A program made the translations under genes and the position numbers. From positions 1 through 64,000 of the forward strand of contig NZ_QMEY01000031.1 of NCBI RefSeq assembly GCF_003315795.1: 64,000 nucleotides of DNA. Reading direction: 5' to 3'. Positions 8,255-16,946 of this stretch are shown here, piece by piece (the stretch's first letter is position 1; the number at the start of each line of letters is the position of its first letter). The notes below the pieces were generated by a model. The model worked only from the letters and a program-made list of their open reading frames with translations, did no database searches and was not told where the DNA came from. The stretch comes from Spongiactinospora rosea (GTDB lineage: Bacteria; Actinomycetota; Actinomycetes; Streptosporangiales; Streptosporangiaceae).

Positions 8255-9130
8255 TCAGAGACGCTGCCAGAGAGAGGCGGCGTTCGGCGGTTCCCAGCCC
8301 ACGAGGGCGGTGTGCGCCTGGCGGCACTGGTAGCTGAGGCCGCCGTAGGTGACGCGGTCGCCCGACCGGTAGGCCGTGCCCGCCGTCCACGTGCCGCCCG
8401 GGTCGGTGACCGTCGGCGTGGGGGTCGGCGTGGACGTGGGAGTCGGGGTGGGCGTCGGGGTCGGGGTCGGGGTGGGTGTCGGAGTCGGCGTGGGCTCCAC
8501 GCCACCGCCGAAGTCGACGTCCGAGCAGGTGTAGAACGCCTCCTGGCTGCCGAGAACGCGCTGCCAGATCGAGTAGATCAGGTGGCGGCCGGTGCGCTGC
8601 GGGAGGTTGATCGTCCAGTTGGTGAACGTGGTCGGGTTCTGGTTGTTGAAGTTCTTGATCGGCACCAGGTCGGACCAGCGCAGCGGCATCGTCGGGTTCC
8701 AGCCCTCACGGGTGATGTAGAACTCGAAGTTGCTGTTGGCGTGCGGCGCGGTCGCGTGGTAGGTGATCGTCAGCGGGCCGGGGGAGACGCGGGTGGCCGG
8801 CCAGTCGGCGCGGTTCAGGTCGAGCCCGCGGTACTTGTCCCGCCCCGCGCCGCACAGCTTCCCGTCCGGGATCAGCTCGCGGTGCCGGCCGCCCGCGGTG
8901 AGCAGGGACACCTCGTGCCAGTCGTAGAACGCCTGGGGGCCGCCCGCGGCACGGGCCGCCTTGCACGCGTCCGACTTAGGGGTCTCCGGACCCTCGGTCT
9001 TGCAGACGTAGGCGCGGCTGGGAGGATTGGACATCGAGCCGTGCGCGGCGGCCGGCGTGGCCGGCAGCGCGACGGCGACGGCCACCAAGGGCACGGTGGT
9101 CGCCAGCGCGGTCTTCAGACGGACGTGCAA
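8255..9130 (-). CDS. Secreted lytic polysaccharide monooxygenase (AA10) with C-terminal chitin-binding module
   Basis: This 291-residue copper enzyme oxidatively cleaves chitin or cellulose. Residues 1-29 form a signal peptide ending AAA, so mature His30 (HGSMSNPPSRAY) becomes the N-terminal His of the copper brace. The second brace His is His130 in TAPHANSNFEFYIT. The AA10 domain ends near YTCSDVDFGGG. A Pro-Thr repeat linker follows (about residues 212-240), then a CBM5/12-like module with WTAGTAYRSGDRV, YQCRQAHT and GWEPPNAASLW, which favours chitin as substrate. The start is TTG at 9130, preceded by AGGAG; no in-frame ATG is better placed. Confidence 0.93.
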   Translation of the reverse strand: MHVRLKTALATTVPLVAVAVALPATPAAAHGSMSNPPSRAYVCKTEGPETPKSDACKAARAAGGPQAFYDWHEVSLLTAGGRHRELIPDGKLCGAGRDKYRGLDLNRADWPATRVSPGPLTITYHATAPHANSNFEFYITREGWNPTMPLRWSDLVPIKNFNNQNPTTFTNWTINLPQRTGRHLIYSIWQRVLGSQEAFYTCSDVDFGGGVEPTPTPTPTPTPTPTPTPTPTSTPTPTPTVTDPGGTWTAGTAYRSGDRVTYGGLSYQCRQAHTALVGWEPPNAASLWQRL

Positions 9131-9164
9131 TGGAGCTCCTGCGTGTATGGGGGGTGTGGATCGC

Positions 9165-9190
9165 AGGTTATTAAAAGGAAACCTTACTAA
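9165..9190 (-). promoter_or_regulatory. AT-rich palindromic element upstream of LPMO gene
   Basis: The sequence AAGG-AAA-CCTT (9175-9185) is a palindrome inside an AT-rich island (TTAAAAGG to ACTAA) about 45 bases before the LPMO start. A second pair, AGGTT (9165-9169) and AACCT (9180-9184), overlaps it. It is a candidate operator or promoter core in otherwise very GC-rich DNA. Confidence 0.4.
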
Positions 9191-9289
9191 GAATTAAACT
9201 AAACACGCTGGTGCGTCCCAGCGCAAGCGGTTCGGCGGGGTTGGCGGCGCTCGCCGCCCGATCGCGGGTCGCAGAGCCGCCCATCCAGG

Positions 9290-9312
9290 TGTCCTACCGG
9301 ACAATTAGGACA
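9290..9312 (+). promoter_or_regulatory. Hyphenated palindrome upstream of NmrA-type oxidoreductase gene
   Basis: TGTCCTA at 9290-9296 and TAGGACA at 9306-9312 form a 7-bp inverted repeat with a 9-base spacer, about 85 bases before the oxidoreductase start. The spacing resembles sites of dimeric winged-helix regulators that often control such oxidoreductases; no regulator gene is adjacent. Confidence 0.4.
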
Positions 9313-9396
9313 TCGCGCCGCCGTGCCGTACTCCCCGGGCGGCCGACCGGCCCGAGGTACGGGACAAGGCGGTGGGAAAGACGGCAGACTGGTGCC

Positions 9397-10242
9397 ATGG
9401 CTACCGGAGTCGTCGGAGTGACGGGCGCGAGCGGACAGCTCGGCGGGCGGATCGCCAGGAGACTGGCCGAGCGCGGCGCATCGACGCGGCTGGTGGTCAG
9501 AGACCCGGCGCGGGCTCCTTCGCTGCCCGGCGCCGAGACGGCCGTCGCCGCCTACCAGGACCCCGGCGCGCTGCGCACGGCGCTGGACGGCGTGGGCACG
9601 CTGCTGCTGGTCTCGGCGACCGAGGCCGCCGACCGGCGCGAGCAGCACGTCGCCGCGGTGGACGCCGCCGTCGCGGCGGGCGTGACCCGGATCGTCTACA
9701 CCTCCTTCACCGGAGCCGCCCCCGACGCCACGTTCACCTTCGCCCGCGACCACTGGCACACCGAGCAGCACATCCGCGAGACCGGCGTCGGCTTCACGTT
9801 CCTGCGCGACAACCTCTACCTGGACCTGCTGCCGCTGTTCGCCGGTGAGGACGGCGTGATCCGCGGTCCGGCCGGCGAGGGCCGGGCGGGCGTGGTGGCC
9901 AGGGACGACATCGCCGACGCGGCGGTGGCGGTGCTGCTCGGCGAGGGTCACGACGGCGCGACCTACGACCTCACCGGCCCGCAGGCGCTGACCATGGCCG
10001 AGGTGGCGGCCGAGATCACCCGCGCCACCGGCAGGAAGGTCACCTACCAGGCCGAGACTCTGGAGGAGGCGTACGCCTCACGGGCGGTCTACGGCGCCCC
10101 TCAGTGGGAGGTGGACGGCTGGGTGACCTCCTACTCGGCCATCGCCGCGGGCGAACTCGACCTGGTCACCGACGCCGTGGCCACGCTCACCGGGCACCCG
10201 CCGATCTCGCTGGCCGACCACCTCGCCGCGCACCGGGAGTGA
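9397..10242 (+). CDS. NmrA-like/SDR family NAD(P)-binding oxidoreductase
   Basis: This 281-residue protein has a Rossmann nucleotide-binding start (VVGVTGASGQLGGRIARRL) and the atypical SDR layout of the NmrA/QorB group. That layout includes a conserved YTSF segment after the fourth strand and the C-terminal substrate region LTGPQALTMAEVA. The catalytic Tyr-x3-Lys of classical SDRs is missing, as in QorB-type quinone reductases and NmrA-type sensors. The ATG at 9397 is chosen because the Rossmann motif begins four residues later; upstream codons give only arginine-rich sequence. A CAGACT hexamer six bases before the ATG suggests leaderless translation. Likely roles are quinone reduction or redox sensing. 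Confidence 0.85.
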   Translation: MATGVVGVTGASGQLGGRIARRLAERGASTRLVVRDPARAPSLPGAETAVAAYQDPGALRTALDGVGTLLLVSATEAADRREQHVAAVDAAVAAGVTRIVYTSFTGAAPDATFTFARDHWHTEQHIRETGVGFTFLRDNLYLDLLPLFAGEDGVIRGPAGEGRAGVVARDDIADAAVAVLLGEGHDGATYDLTGPQALTMAEVAAEITRATGRKVTYQAETLEEAYASRAVYGAPQWEVDGWVTSYSAIAAGELDLVTDAVATLTGHPPISLADHLAAHRE

Positions 10243-10260
10243 GCCCGCGCCCGGCGCGGA

Positions 10261-10863
10261 TCACACCGCGGCGGTGCGCTTGGCGTTGACCTCCATGGCG
10301 TGCTTGACCAGGGTGATCAGCACTTCCTTGCCCGACTCGCGGCGGCGCGCGTCGCACAGCAGGATCGGCAGCGGGTCGGGCAGCCCCAGGGCCAGCCTGA
10401 CCTCGTCGACCTCGTACTGCCGCGCGCCGTCGAAGCAGTTGACCGCCACGATGAACGGCGTGCCGCGCCGCTCGAAGTAGTCCACGGCGGGGAAGCAGTC
10501 GGCCAGCCGCCGGGTGTCGGCCAGGATGACCGCGCCCAGCGCGCCCGCCGACAGCTCGTCCCACATGAACCAGAACCGCTCCTGGCCCGGCGTGCCGAAC
10601 AGGTAGAGCATGTAGTCGTCACCGACGCTGATCCGGCCGAAGTCCATCGCGACCGTGGTGGTGTTCTTGGCCTCCACCCCGGCCACGTCGTCGATGCCGA
10701 CGCCCCGGTCGGTCAGCAGTTCCTCGGTGCGCAGCGGCCTGATCTCCGACACCGCGCTGACAAGCGTCGTCTTGCCGACCCCGAAGCCCCCCGCGACCAG
10801 CAGCTTGATCGCGGTCGGGAGCTTCTTGGCGGATCGGCCGCGATCAGAGCGCTCGTAGTCCAT
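10261..10863 (-). CDS. cvnD: Conservon GTPase-like protein (CvnD family)
   Basis: This 200-residue small GTPase has a P-loop at residues 25-32 (GGFGVGKT), a G3-like FGTPGQERF segment and the base-recognition region VAVNCFDG. In Streptomyces conservons such proteins act with a membrane sensor kinase (CvnA), a roadblock protein (CvnB) and a DUF742 protein (CvnC) as a heterocomplex likened to eukaryotic G-protein systems. The gene is last in a four-gene operon and overlaps cvnC by 20 bases, consistent with coupled translation. Confidence 0.9.
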   Translation of the reverse strand: MDYERSDRGRSAKKLPTAIKLLVAGGFGVGKTTLVSAVSEIRPLRTEELLTDRGVGIDDVAGVEAKNTTTVAMDFGRISVGDDYMLYLFGTPGQERFWFMWDELSAGALGAVILADTRRLADCFPAVDYFERRGTPFIVAVNCFDGARQYEVDEVRLALGLPDPLPILLCDARRRESGKEVLITLVKHAMEVNAKRTAAV

Positions 10864-11230
10864 CCAGCACCGCCTCGTACATTCTCCGGTCGCGCATGTC
10901 GACCTCGGGTTGTGGGTCCTGCACCGTGACGTAGCCCCGGTCCAGCAGGTCGCCGAGCAGCACCCGGATGGTGCCCGCGGGCAGGTCCAGGTGCGCCGCC
11001 ACCTCCGCCACCGAAAGCGGTTCCTGGCACAGCCGCACGATCGCCAGGTGCTCGGGGTTGAGGCCGACCTCCTTGGCCCCGACCGGCCGGATCGAGGCGA
11101 TCAGCGAGATCAGGTCGAAGTCGCCCCTGATCGGCTCGGTGCGCCCCCGCGTCATCACGTACGGGCGGACGATCGGCCCGGCCTGGTCGTCCAGCCAGGA
11201 CTCCTCCGGCAGCTCGTCGTTGAAGTTCAT
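10844..11230 (-). CDS. cvnC: DUF742 conservon protein (CvnC family)
   Basis: This 128-residue protein carries the DUF742 winged-helix-like pattern: RPYVMTRGRTEP near the N-terminus, LNPEHLAIVRLC in the middle and LDLPAGTIRVLLGDLLDRGYV near the C-terminus. It is a putative DNA- or partner-binding component of the conservon complex. Its start overlaps the cvnB stop by four bases, and its end overlaps cvnD, so the set is transcribed and translated together. Confidence 0.9.
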   Translation of the reverse strand: MNFNDELPEESWLDDQAGPIVRPYVMTRGRTEPIRGDFDLISLIASIRPVGAKEVGLNPEHLAIVRLCQEPLSVAEVAAHLDLPAGTIRVLLGDLLDRGYVTVQDPQPEVDMRDRRMYEAVLDGLRAL

Positions 11231-11655
11231 CGTGGAGCGTCACCCCTGGCGCCGTCCCCGTTGCGCGCGGGGGAGACGAGGTACTGCCCGACGCGGGTCA
11301 CCATCATCGCCATCTCGTAGGCGACCACGCCCACATCGGCGTCCTGGCCGCACAGCACGGCCAGGCAGGTGCCCTGCCCGGCCACGGTGACCAGCAGGTA
11401 CGCCTGGCGCATCTCGATGATGGTCTGACGCACCGAGCCGCCGCCGAACCGCTCGCCGACCCCCTTGGCCAGGCTCTGGATCCCGGCCGCCACCGCGGAC
11501 AGGTGCTCGGCGTCGACCTGGCCCAGGTCGCGCGAGCAGGCCATCAGCAGGCCGTCATTGGACAGCACGATCCCGTGTCTGGCCTCTCTGGTCCGATCCA
11601 CCAGATCGTCGAGCAACCAGGCCAGGTCGGCGGGTGAAGCGGTCTTCTGGGACAC
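11227..11655 (-). CDS. cvnB: Roadblock/LC7 domain protein (CvnB family)
   Basis: This 142-residue protein has a single roadblock/LC7 domain: LAWLLDDLVDRT, GIVLSNDGLLMA, and a central sheet ending LLVTVAGQGTCLAVL. In conservons it bridges the sensor kinase and the GTPase. The GTG at 11655 is chosen because the conserved domain starts about ten residues later and AGGA lies a few bases upstream. The longer frame upstream is arginine-rich and not protein-like. Confidence 0.88.
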   Translation of the reverse strand: MSQKTASPADLAWLLDDLVDRTREARHGIVLSNDGLLMACSRDLGQVDAEHLSAVAAGIQSLAKGVGERFGGGSVRQTIIEMRQAYLLVTVAGQGTCLAVLCGQDADVGVVAYEMAMMVTRVGQYLVSPARNGDGARGDAPR

Positions 11656-11746
11656 TCGTCGTCCTCTTTCTGCTGGCTCGTGCGTTCCGCGGGTGCCGCG
11701 GCCGGCGGGGTTCGGGAAATGGGGGGCGTGGGGTCGGGGCGGCGGG

Positions 11747-14242
11747 TCAGCGCGGATCGCCGGGGTCGCGTCCGTGCCGGGGGGCGGGGCCGGGATCGTC
11801 GTCCGCGTGGGCCTGCTCGGCGGCCCTCCGGCCGCGCACGGTGCCCGCCTGGTAGGAGCCCATGATGCGGCGGATCTCCTCGGGCGAGCGGGCGTCCTCC
11901 TCCGGGTCCTCGGCGGGCTCCGCGGGCGGCTGCTCGGCGCGCAGCGCCGGGGCCAGGCTCGCCTGCGGCACCCGGAACGGCAGGCCGCCGGGGGTGAAGC
12001 CGGCCTCGTCGGGGCCCTCCTCATCTGGGCCGTCCTCCCGCACCGGGCTCGCCGGCGGATCGTACCGGCGCGCGGGCGCGTCGCCCGGGGGCGGCGTCCG
12101 GCGCCCGTTCACGTCCGGTACGGCGAGCGCGCCGTTCCTGCGCGGTAGCGGGGGAAGGCCGTTCGCGCCCGGCTCCGGCCGGATGCCGCCGCCGGTGGTC
12201 GCCGTCAGGGCGGGCTTCGCCGATGACTCCGACATGCTGCTCGTCTCTCCCAATAGGGCGGTCCTGCGTGCGATCTCCGGGTCACCGCCCCACGGCCCGG
12301 CGGTGACGGCCGGCATCGGCCCGGAGTCGATCTCCCGCCTGACGGGGCCCCCGCCCCGGTCGTCCTCCTCGGCCAGCACGATGTCCGGCGGAAGCAGGAT
12401 GACCGCGGTGGTGCCGCCGTAGGGGGAGCCCTTCAGGGACACCTTGATGCCGTGCCGTTCGGCGAGCCTGCTGACCACGAACAGGCCGAGCCTGGAGGTG
12501 TCCCGCAGGTCGAACTCGGGCGGGTCGACGATCCGGGCGTTGGCCGCGGCGAGGTCGTCGGCGGTCATGCCGAGGCCGCGGTCCTCGATCTCGATCACGT
12601 AGCCGTTGGCCACGATCTGTCCGTGGACCTCCGCAGTGGTGTAGGGCGGGGAGTAGGAGACGGCGTTCTCGATCAGCTCGGCGAGCAGGTGGATGACGTC
12701 ACCGACGGCCCGGCCGACCAGCGCGACCTCGCCCATCGGCGGGACGCTCACCCGCGTGTAGTCCTCGACCTCGGCCAGCGCGCCGCGCACCACGTCGATC
12801 ATCGGGACCGGCCGCCGCCAGGACCGGGCGGGCGAGGAGCCGGACAGCACGATCAGGTTCTCCGCGTTGCGGCGCATGCGGGTGGCCAGGTGGTCGACCC
12901 GGAACAGGTCCGAAAGCTCCGAGGGGTCGCTCTCCCTGCGCTCCATGGTGTCCAGCAGCGCGAGCTGGCGGTGCACCAGCGACTGGGTGCGCCTGGCCAG
13001 GCTCAGCAGGATCTCCCTGATGCTGCGGCGCAGCTCCGCCTGCTCGACGGCGACGCGGATCGCGGTCTCCTGCACCTCGTTGAACGCCTGGCCGACCTGG
13101 CCGATCTGGTCGTCCCCGAACCGCAGCGGCGGCGCCTCGGCCGCGATGTCCACCTTCTCGCCGTGCCCGAGTCGTTCCACCACTCCGGGCAGCCGCTCCC
13201 TGGCCAGCTCGGTGGCCGAGGTCCGCAGCCGGTCGAGCTGGCGCACGAGGGCGCGCGCGGTGGTGATGGACAGCACGACCGAGGCGATGACCGCGAGCAG
13301 GCCCAGGCCGCCGGCCAGGGCGAGGCGGATGATGACGCCGGTCGCGATCGGCGTGGCCTGCTCGACGATCCGGTCGCCCGCGGCGTTGACCGTCTGCTCC
13401 AGCTCGGTGAGCGCCGGGGTGGTGGCCGAGCGCCACTGGTCCCCGCTCACCGGGAACGGCCGGGCGCCGTTGTTGGCGATGACGACGTCCTCGATCGTCT
13501 GGAGGCGGACGAGCGCCCCGCTGTCGCTGAGGCTGTCGAAGGCCACCGGGTCCACCTCGCGCACCTCGGTGAGCGAGTTGCCCATGAGGTGCCGCCGGGC
13601 CCCGACGAGCTGGACGAAGTCGTCGCGCCGGTCGGGGTCGATGCGGCCGGCGGCGAGCATGCCGCCGAGCATCGCGTCCTCGCGGGCCAGCAGTTCACGC
13701 GCCCGGTTGAGGTTGATGATCGCCCAGGTCTTCTTCGCGAACCCCTCGTCGTCGAGCGTCGCCATGGCGTCGTACGTGCGGAACAGTGAGTCGATGACCT
13801 CGGAGTACATTCCCGCGGCGCTGTTCTGGTCGGTCATCCCGTCGCCGGCGGCCTTGCGCGACTTCTTCAGCGAATCCAGCCTGCGGTACACCTCTTCGAG
13901 CCGCTTGAGCAGCGTCTCGCTGCCCGCCAACCCGACCAGATCGCCCTGGGACTCGGTCTCGAACACGGCGATCGCGGCGTCGGTGCGGGCCTGCTGGGCG
14001 GCCAGCGCCTCGCGCTGGCGGGCGCCGGGCGCGCCCAGCCGGACGAGGGTGAGCCGCCGCTCGCGCTGGAGCTCGGCGAGCATGGGCTCGCTGGGCGAGG
14101 AGATGGCCTGGTCGAGCTGCGTCACCCACAGCAGGTTCAGGCCGTCGCGCATGGTCACCCAGGCGGCGAAGGCCCACAGTGCGGTGAGGGAGACCAACAG
14201 GGCGACGACCTTGGGGCCCAACCGGGTTTTGCGCAAACGCAT
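11747..14242 (-). CDS. cvnA: Sensor histidine kinase-like protein with nitrate/nitrite-sensing domain (CvnA family)
   Basis: This 831-residue membrane protein has one transmembrane segment at residues 11-30, an extracytoplasmic nitrate/nitrite-sensing type helical domain (about 40-300), a second transmembrane segment near 300-330, a HAMP-like linker and a GHKL ATPase domain. The ATPase N-box is ELIENAVSYSPP, followed by EIEDRGLGM and LGLFVVSRLAERHGI. The final 230 residues are a proline- and acid-rich tail typical of CvnA proteins. A canonical phospho-accepting H-box is not obvious. The gene heads the conservon and is divergently placed behind a terpene operon, whose 3' end is 215 bases away; that gap holds a small palindrome (TTAGC-N6-GCTAA at 14363-14378). 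Confidence 0.88.
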   Translation of the reverse strand: MRLRKTRLGPKVVALLVSLTALWAFAAWVTMRDGLNLLWVTQLDQAISSPSEPMLAELQRERRLTLVRLGAPGARQREALAAQQARTDAAIAVFETESQGDLVGLAGSETLLKRLEEVYRRLDSLKKSRKAAGDGMTDQNSAAGMYSEVIDSLFRTYDAMATLDDEGFAKKTWAIINLNRARELLAREDAMLGGMLAAGRIDPDRRDDFVQLVGARRHLMGNSLTEVREVDPVAFDSLSDSGALVRLQTIEDVVIANNGARPFPVSGDQWRSATTPALTELEQTVNAAGDRIVEQATPIATGVIIRLALAGGLGLLAVIASVVLSITTARALVRQLDRLRTSATELARERLPGVVERLGHGEKVDIAAEAPPLRFGDDQIGQVGQAFNEVQETAIRVAVEQAELRRSIREILLSLARRTQSLVHRQLALLDTMERRESDPSELSDLFRVDHLATRMRRNAENLIVLSGSSPARSWRRPVPMIDVVRGALAEVEDYTRVSVPPMGEVALVGRAVGDVIHLLAELIENAVSYSPPYTTAEVHGQIVANGYVIEIEDRGLGMTADDLAAANARIVDPPEFDLRDTSRLGLFVVSRLAERHGIKVSLKGSPYGGTTAVILLPPDIVLAEEDDRGGGPVRREIDSGPMPAVTAGPWGGDPEIARRTALLGETSSMSESSAKPALTATTGGGIRPEPGANGLPPLPRRNGALAVPDVNGRRTPPPGDAPARRYDPPASPVREDGPDEEGPDEAGFTPGGLPFRVPQASLAPALRAEQPPAEPAEDPEEDARSPEEIRRIMGSYQAGTVRGRRAAEQAHADDDPGPAPRHGRDPGDPR

Positions 14243-14457
14243 ACGTAGCCATTCTGCGGAGGACGGGCGGAAACCCGCAGCTCATGATCACGGCGATGCG
14301 GAATCACCGAAGGACCGGTGGAACGAGCACACGGCAGGCAGCCGACACCGGCCTCAGGAACCTTAGCAATCACGCTAAAGCTGCTCAAGTCAACATTGCA
14401 GACGGCGGCTAATGTCCATTTATGTCGTTTTGCAGAAAGCTTGGGTGGTAAGTCCCT

Positions 14458-16020
14458 TTACAGGGGGTTTGACGGCGAGTTGCGGCCGCCGGCATGAAGG
14501 GCCGCCAGCGCCGCCGCGCGTATGATCGCCGGCGGCGCGTACAGGTCCTTGTCGTGCCACAGCGGGGTGTCGTCCGGCGAGTCCAGCCGCGCCCGGATGT
14601 ACTCCCGCCCGCGCTCGGCGGCCCGCCCGCGCCGGGCGTCCGGCGACGGGTCGGTCATGGCCAGGGTCTGGACGGCATAGGCGGTCTCCTCCACCGTCCC
14701 CGACCATGTTCCCCACGAGCCGTCGGGCCGCTGGGTGGCCATGACCCAGTCCGCGGCACGCCGTACCGCCCCGGCCGACCGCGCCCCGCCGAACTCGGCC
14801 AGGGCCAGGGCGCAACAGGCCGTCGCGTAGTACGGAGAGGCGTGCCACCGGTCGGACCAGGCCCCTTCCGGACTCTGCTGTTCGCGCAGCCAGTCCGACA
14901 CTTTCCCGATCGCGGCCCGGTATCGGCCGCGCGGTTCCGCGCTGCCGCTGACGTACATGCCGAAAGCGTCAAGGACATGCGCGTTAACGGTGGGCGAAAC
15001 TCCCTCCTCGCCCTGCCAGGTACAGAAATGCGTGTCCACCTCGTAGGCCCAGAGGCCCGCCGGTTCATAGGGCATGCCGAGCAGCGACAGCGAGTAGAGC
15101 GCCACCGCCGTGGTGTCGGCGTCGGCGGGCAGTCCCGGCCCGGCGGCGGTGCCGGCGTGCCCGCTGGCCGCGCCCAGGCTCCACAGCACCTCCTCCGGGA
15201 TCTGTGGCCTGATCCCCGCCCTGACCAGGGAGCTCAGCACCCACCCCCGCTCGAAGACGGTCACCGGCATCCCGCACGGCACCGGCCCTCCGTGCCTGCG
15301 CACGACCGACTCCAGGTGCCGCCGGGCGGTGTCGCTGGGCTCGATGGCGGGCTGCACCGCCAGCCAGGCGGCCGTCGCCGCCGGGGAGGCCCCGACCGAC
15401 CCGATCGACGTGGGCCGCACGCCGAGACCGGCCACCGCCTCGCCCGCCACCTCCAGCGCGTGCAGCATCTTCTCCGGCAGCGCGGGCCGCGCGGCCAGCG
15501 ACTCCCGGTAGCGGGCGAGCCGGGACAGGCCCGCCCGCGCGGGCGGGGCCAGGCGCGCGCCGTGCCAGCGGGCCAGGGGCGCCTCCAGGTCGGCGCACAG
15601 CCCGCCCAGGTGGCGGTCGAGGCGTTCGACCAGGGAGGCCACGATCAGCTCGATCGCGGGCATGTCCGGGATCGGGAACGGATAGGAGGCGGCCGACCAG
15701 GTGAAGAGCAGCCGCAGCCCGCGGTCGATCGCCTCGGCCAGCCGGCCTCCGCTGCCCCACCGCCCGGCCTCGGTCAGCAGCGCCTCGGTGGCGCCCAGCG
15801 TCGGCACGAGCGCGTACCCGCCGGGACCGCCCCAGCCACCGTCGGCCCGCTGGACGTCCAGCAGGTAGTCCACCCGTTCGGCGTGCCCGATCAGCCAGGG
15901 CGCGAGGGTCACCAGCCGGCTGGTCTCGTACACCGAGGGCGAGACGCGGCCCCACGGCTCGGTGACGAGGTCGGTGACGAGCTTGCCCGCCTCCGCGGCG
16001 AGGTCCACCCGCACGGTCAC
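14458..16020 (-). CDS. Class II diterpene cyclase (copalyl diphosphate synthase-like), DADT variant
   Basis: This 520-residue protein is an alpha-barrel class II terpene cyclase predicted to protonate and cyclise geranylgeranyl diphosphate to a copalyl-type diphosphate. QW-type repeats are visible (VQRADGGWGG, QQSPEGAWSD, TQRPDGSWGTW). The general-acid motif lies at residues 300-303 and reads DADT rather than the canonical DxDD; the central Asp302, usually the proton donor, is kept. It begins with GTG overlapping the stop of the class I synthase (GTGA) and is last in the P450-synthase-cyclase operon. The context of a divergent GGPP synthase supports diterpene chemistry. Product stereochemistry cannot be told from sequence. 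Confidence 0.88.
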   Translation of the reverse strand: MTVRVDLAAEAGKLVTDLVTEPWGRVSPSVYETSRLVTLAPWLIGHAERVDYLLDVQRADGGWGGPGGYALVPTLGATEALLTEAGRWGSGGRLAEAIDRGLRLLFTWSAASYPFPIPDMPAIELIVASLVERLDRHLGGLCADLEAPLARWHGARLAPPARAGLSRLARYRESLAARPALPEKMLHALEVAGEAVAGLGVRPTSIGSVGASPAATAAWLAVQPAIEPSDTARRHLESVVRRHGGPVPCGMPVTVFERGWVLSSLVRAGIRPQIPEEVLWSLGAASGHAGTAAGPGLPADADTTAVALYSLSLLGMPYEPAGLWAYEVDTHFCTWQGEEGVSPTVNAHVLDAFGMYVSGSAEPRGRYRAAIGKVSDWLREQQSPEGAWSDRWHASPYYATACCALALAEFGGARSAGAVRRAADWVMATQRPDGSWGTWSGTVEETAYAVQTLAMTDPSPDARRGRAAERGREYIRARLDSPDDTPLWHDKDLYAPPAIIRAAALAALHAGGRNSPSNPL

Positions 16021-16946
16021 AGCCGCCCCCAGTAGTCGGCGAGCTGGTAGAACCCGGCGCAGAAGTCCATCTGGCGCTCCAGGTAGTCCGCCAGGTCCGG
16101 GCGGCAGGCCCGTACCGGATCCAGGAGTTCCCGGGCCCGGGTGGCCAGCTCGGCCGAGAGGGCCAGCACCTGCTCCCGGTCGCGGCCGAGCATTAGCGCG
16201 TTGAGGTCACCCCAGTCGGCGTCCCGCTCGTGGCTGCCCAGGTCGTTGAGCAGCCGGATGACCCGCTGCACGGCGGCGCTCGCCGCCCGCACGGCCTCGA
16301 TCTCCTCAGGCGAGGGCGCGGCCGAAGTCGTCGCGATCCAGTGCGTGGTGAAGACGAAGGAGAAGCCGAGATTGTCGGCGTTGTCGAGATATCGGGTGAA
16401 ATCCGGGACGACGCCCTCCGCCTTCCAGGTGAGTTCCACGGTCATCGCGTCGAGCATGTGCCGCAGGTCCTCGCGCCAGACGTGCCCGAGGGCGGCGAAG
16501 GCGGGCAGTTCCGCGAGTTCCGCCCGGATCTCGGCCAGGAAGCGGGCGAGGTCGTCGCCCGCGCCGGGCGGCGCCCCCTCCGCGACGGCCAGGCAGCGCC
16601 GTGTCGTCTCCTGAACCTCCTCCGGCCCGGTGGCCAGGTAGTCCATCAGCCAGTCCAGCGCGAAGCACCACAGGCACGCCCGGTTGGCCATGCGCAGGTC
16701 CGCCGCCCGCGACCACGGGCCGCTGAACGCCGACGCGAGGGTCAGCGTGCTGTACAGGGCCGCGTCGAACGGCTTGGCGGAGAACAGGCCGGGGTACTCC
16801 TCCGCCCACGCGCGCATGTCGCGCTGGAGCGTCCCGGCGACCGCGCACACCTTCCCGATCTCTGCGGGGCCCAGGGAGGTCGCCCGGACGCCGCCACCGG
16901 CGGTGAGCCCGCTCACCGGCCCGTCCGCCGGTGCAGGGTCATCCAT
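16017..16946 (-). CDS. Class I terpene synthase, probable diterpene synthase
   Basis: This roughly 309-residue protein is of single alpha-domain class I size. An aspartate-rich motif DWLMD is at residues 98-102 (DxxxD) and an NSE-type triad Asn234, Ser238 and Asp242 lies in NDLGSHERD. Together they would hold three Mg ions and ionise a diphosphate, most likely the copalyl-type product of the adjacent class II cyclase. The ATG at 16946 overlaps the P450 gene by 34 bases. A GTG at 16916 that overlaps the P450 stop as GTGA is an equally plausible, translationally coupled start and would remove ten residues. The motifs are seen; the diterpene substrate is inferred from neighbours. Confidence 0.82.
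   Translation of the reverse strand: MDDPAPADGPVSGLTAGGGVRATSLGPAEIGKVCAVAGTLQRDMRAWAEEYPGLFSAKPFDAALYSTLTLASAFSGPWSRAADLRMANRACLWCFALDWLMDYLATGPEEVQETTRRCLAVAEGAPPGAGDDLARFLAEIRAELAELPAFAALGHVWREDLRHMLDAMTVELTWKAEGVVPDFTRYLDNADNLGFSFVFTTHWIATTSAAPSPEEIEAVRAASAAVQRVIRLLNDLGSHERDADWGDLNALMLGRDREQVLALSAELATRARELLDPVRACRPDLADYLERQMDFCAGFYQLADYWGRL

Noticed and set aside
8405-8500. Tandem DNA repeat within the LPMO gene
   Set aside because: It encodes the Pro-Thr linker between catalytic and chitin-binding domains, which is normal for secreted polysaccharide enzymes.
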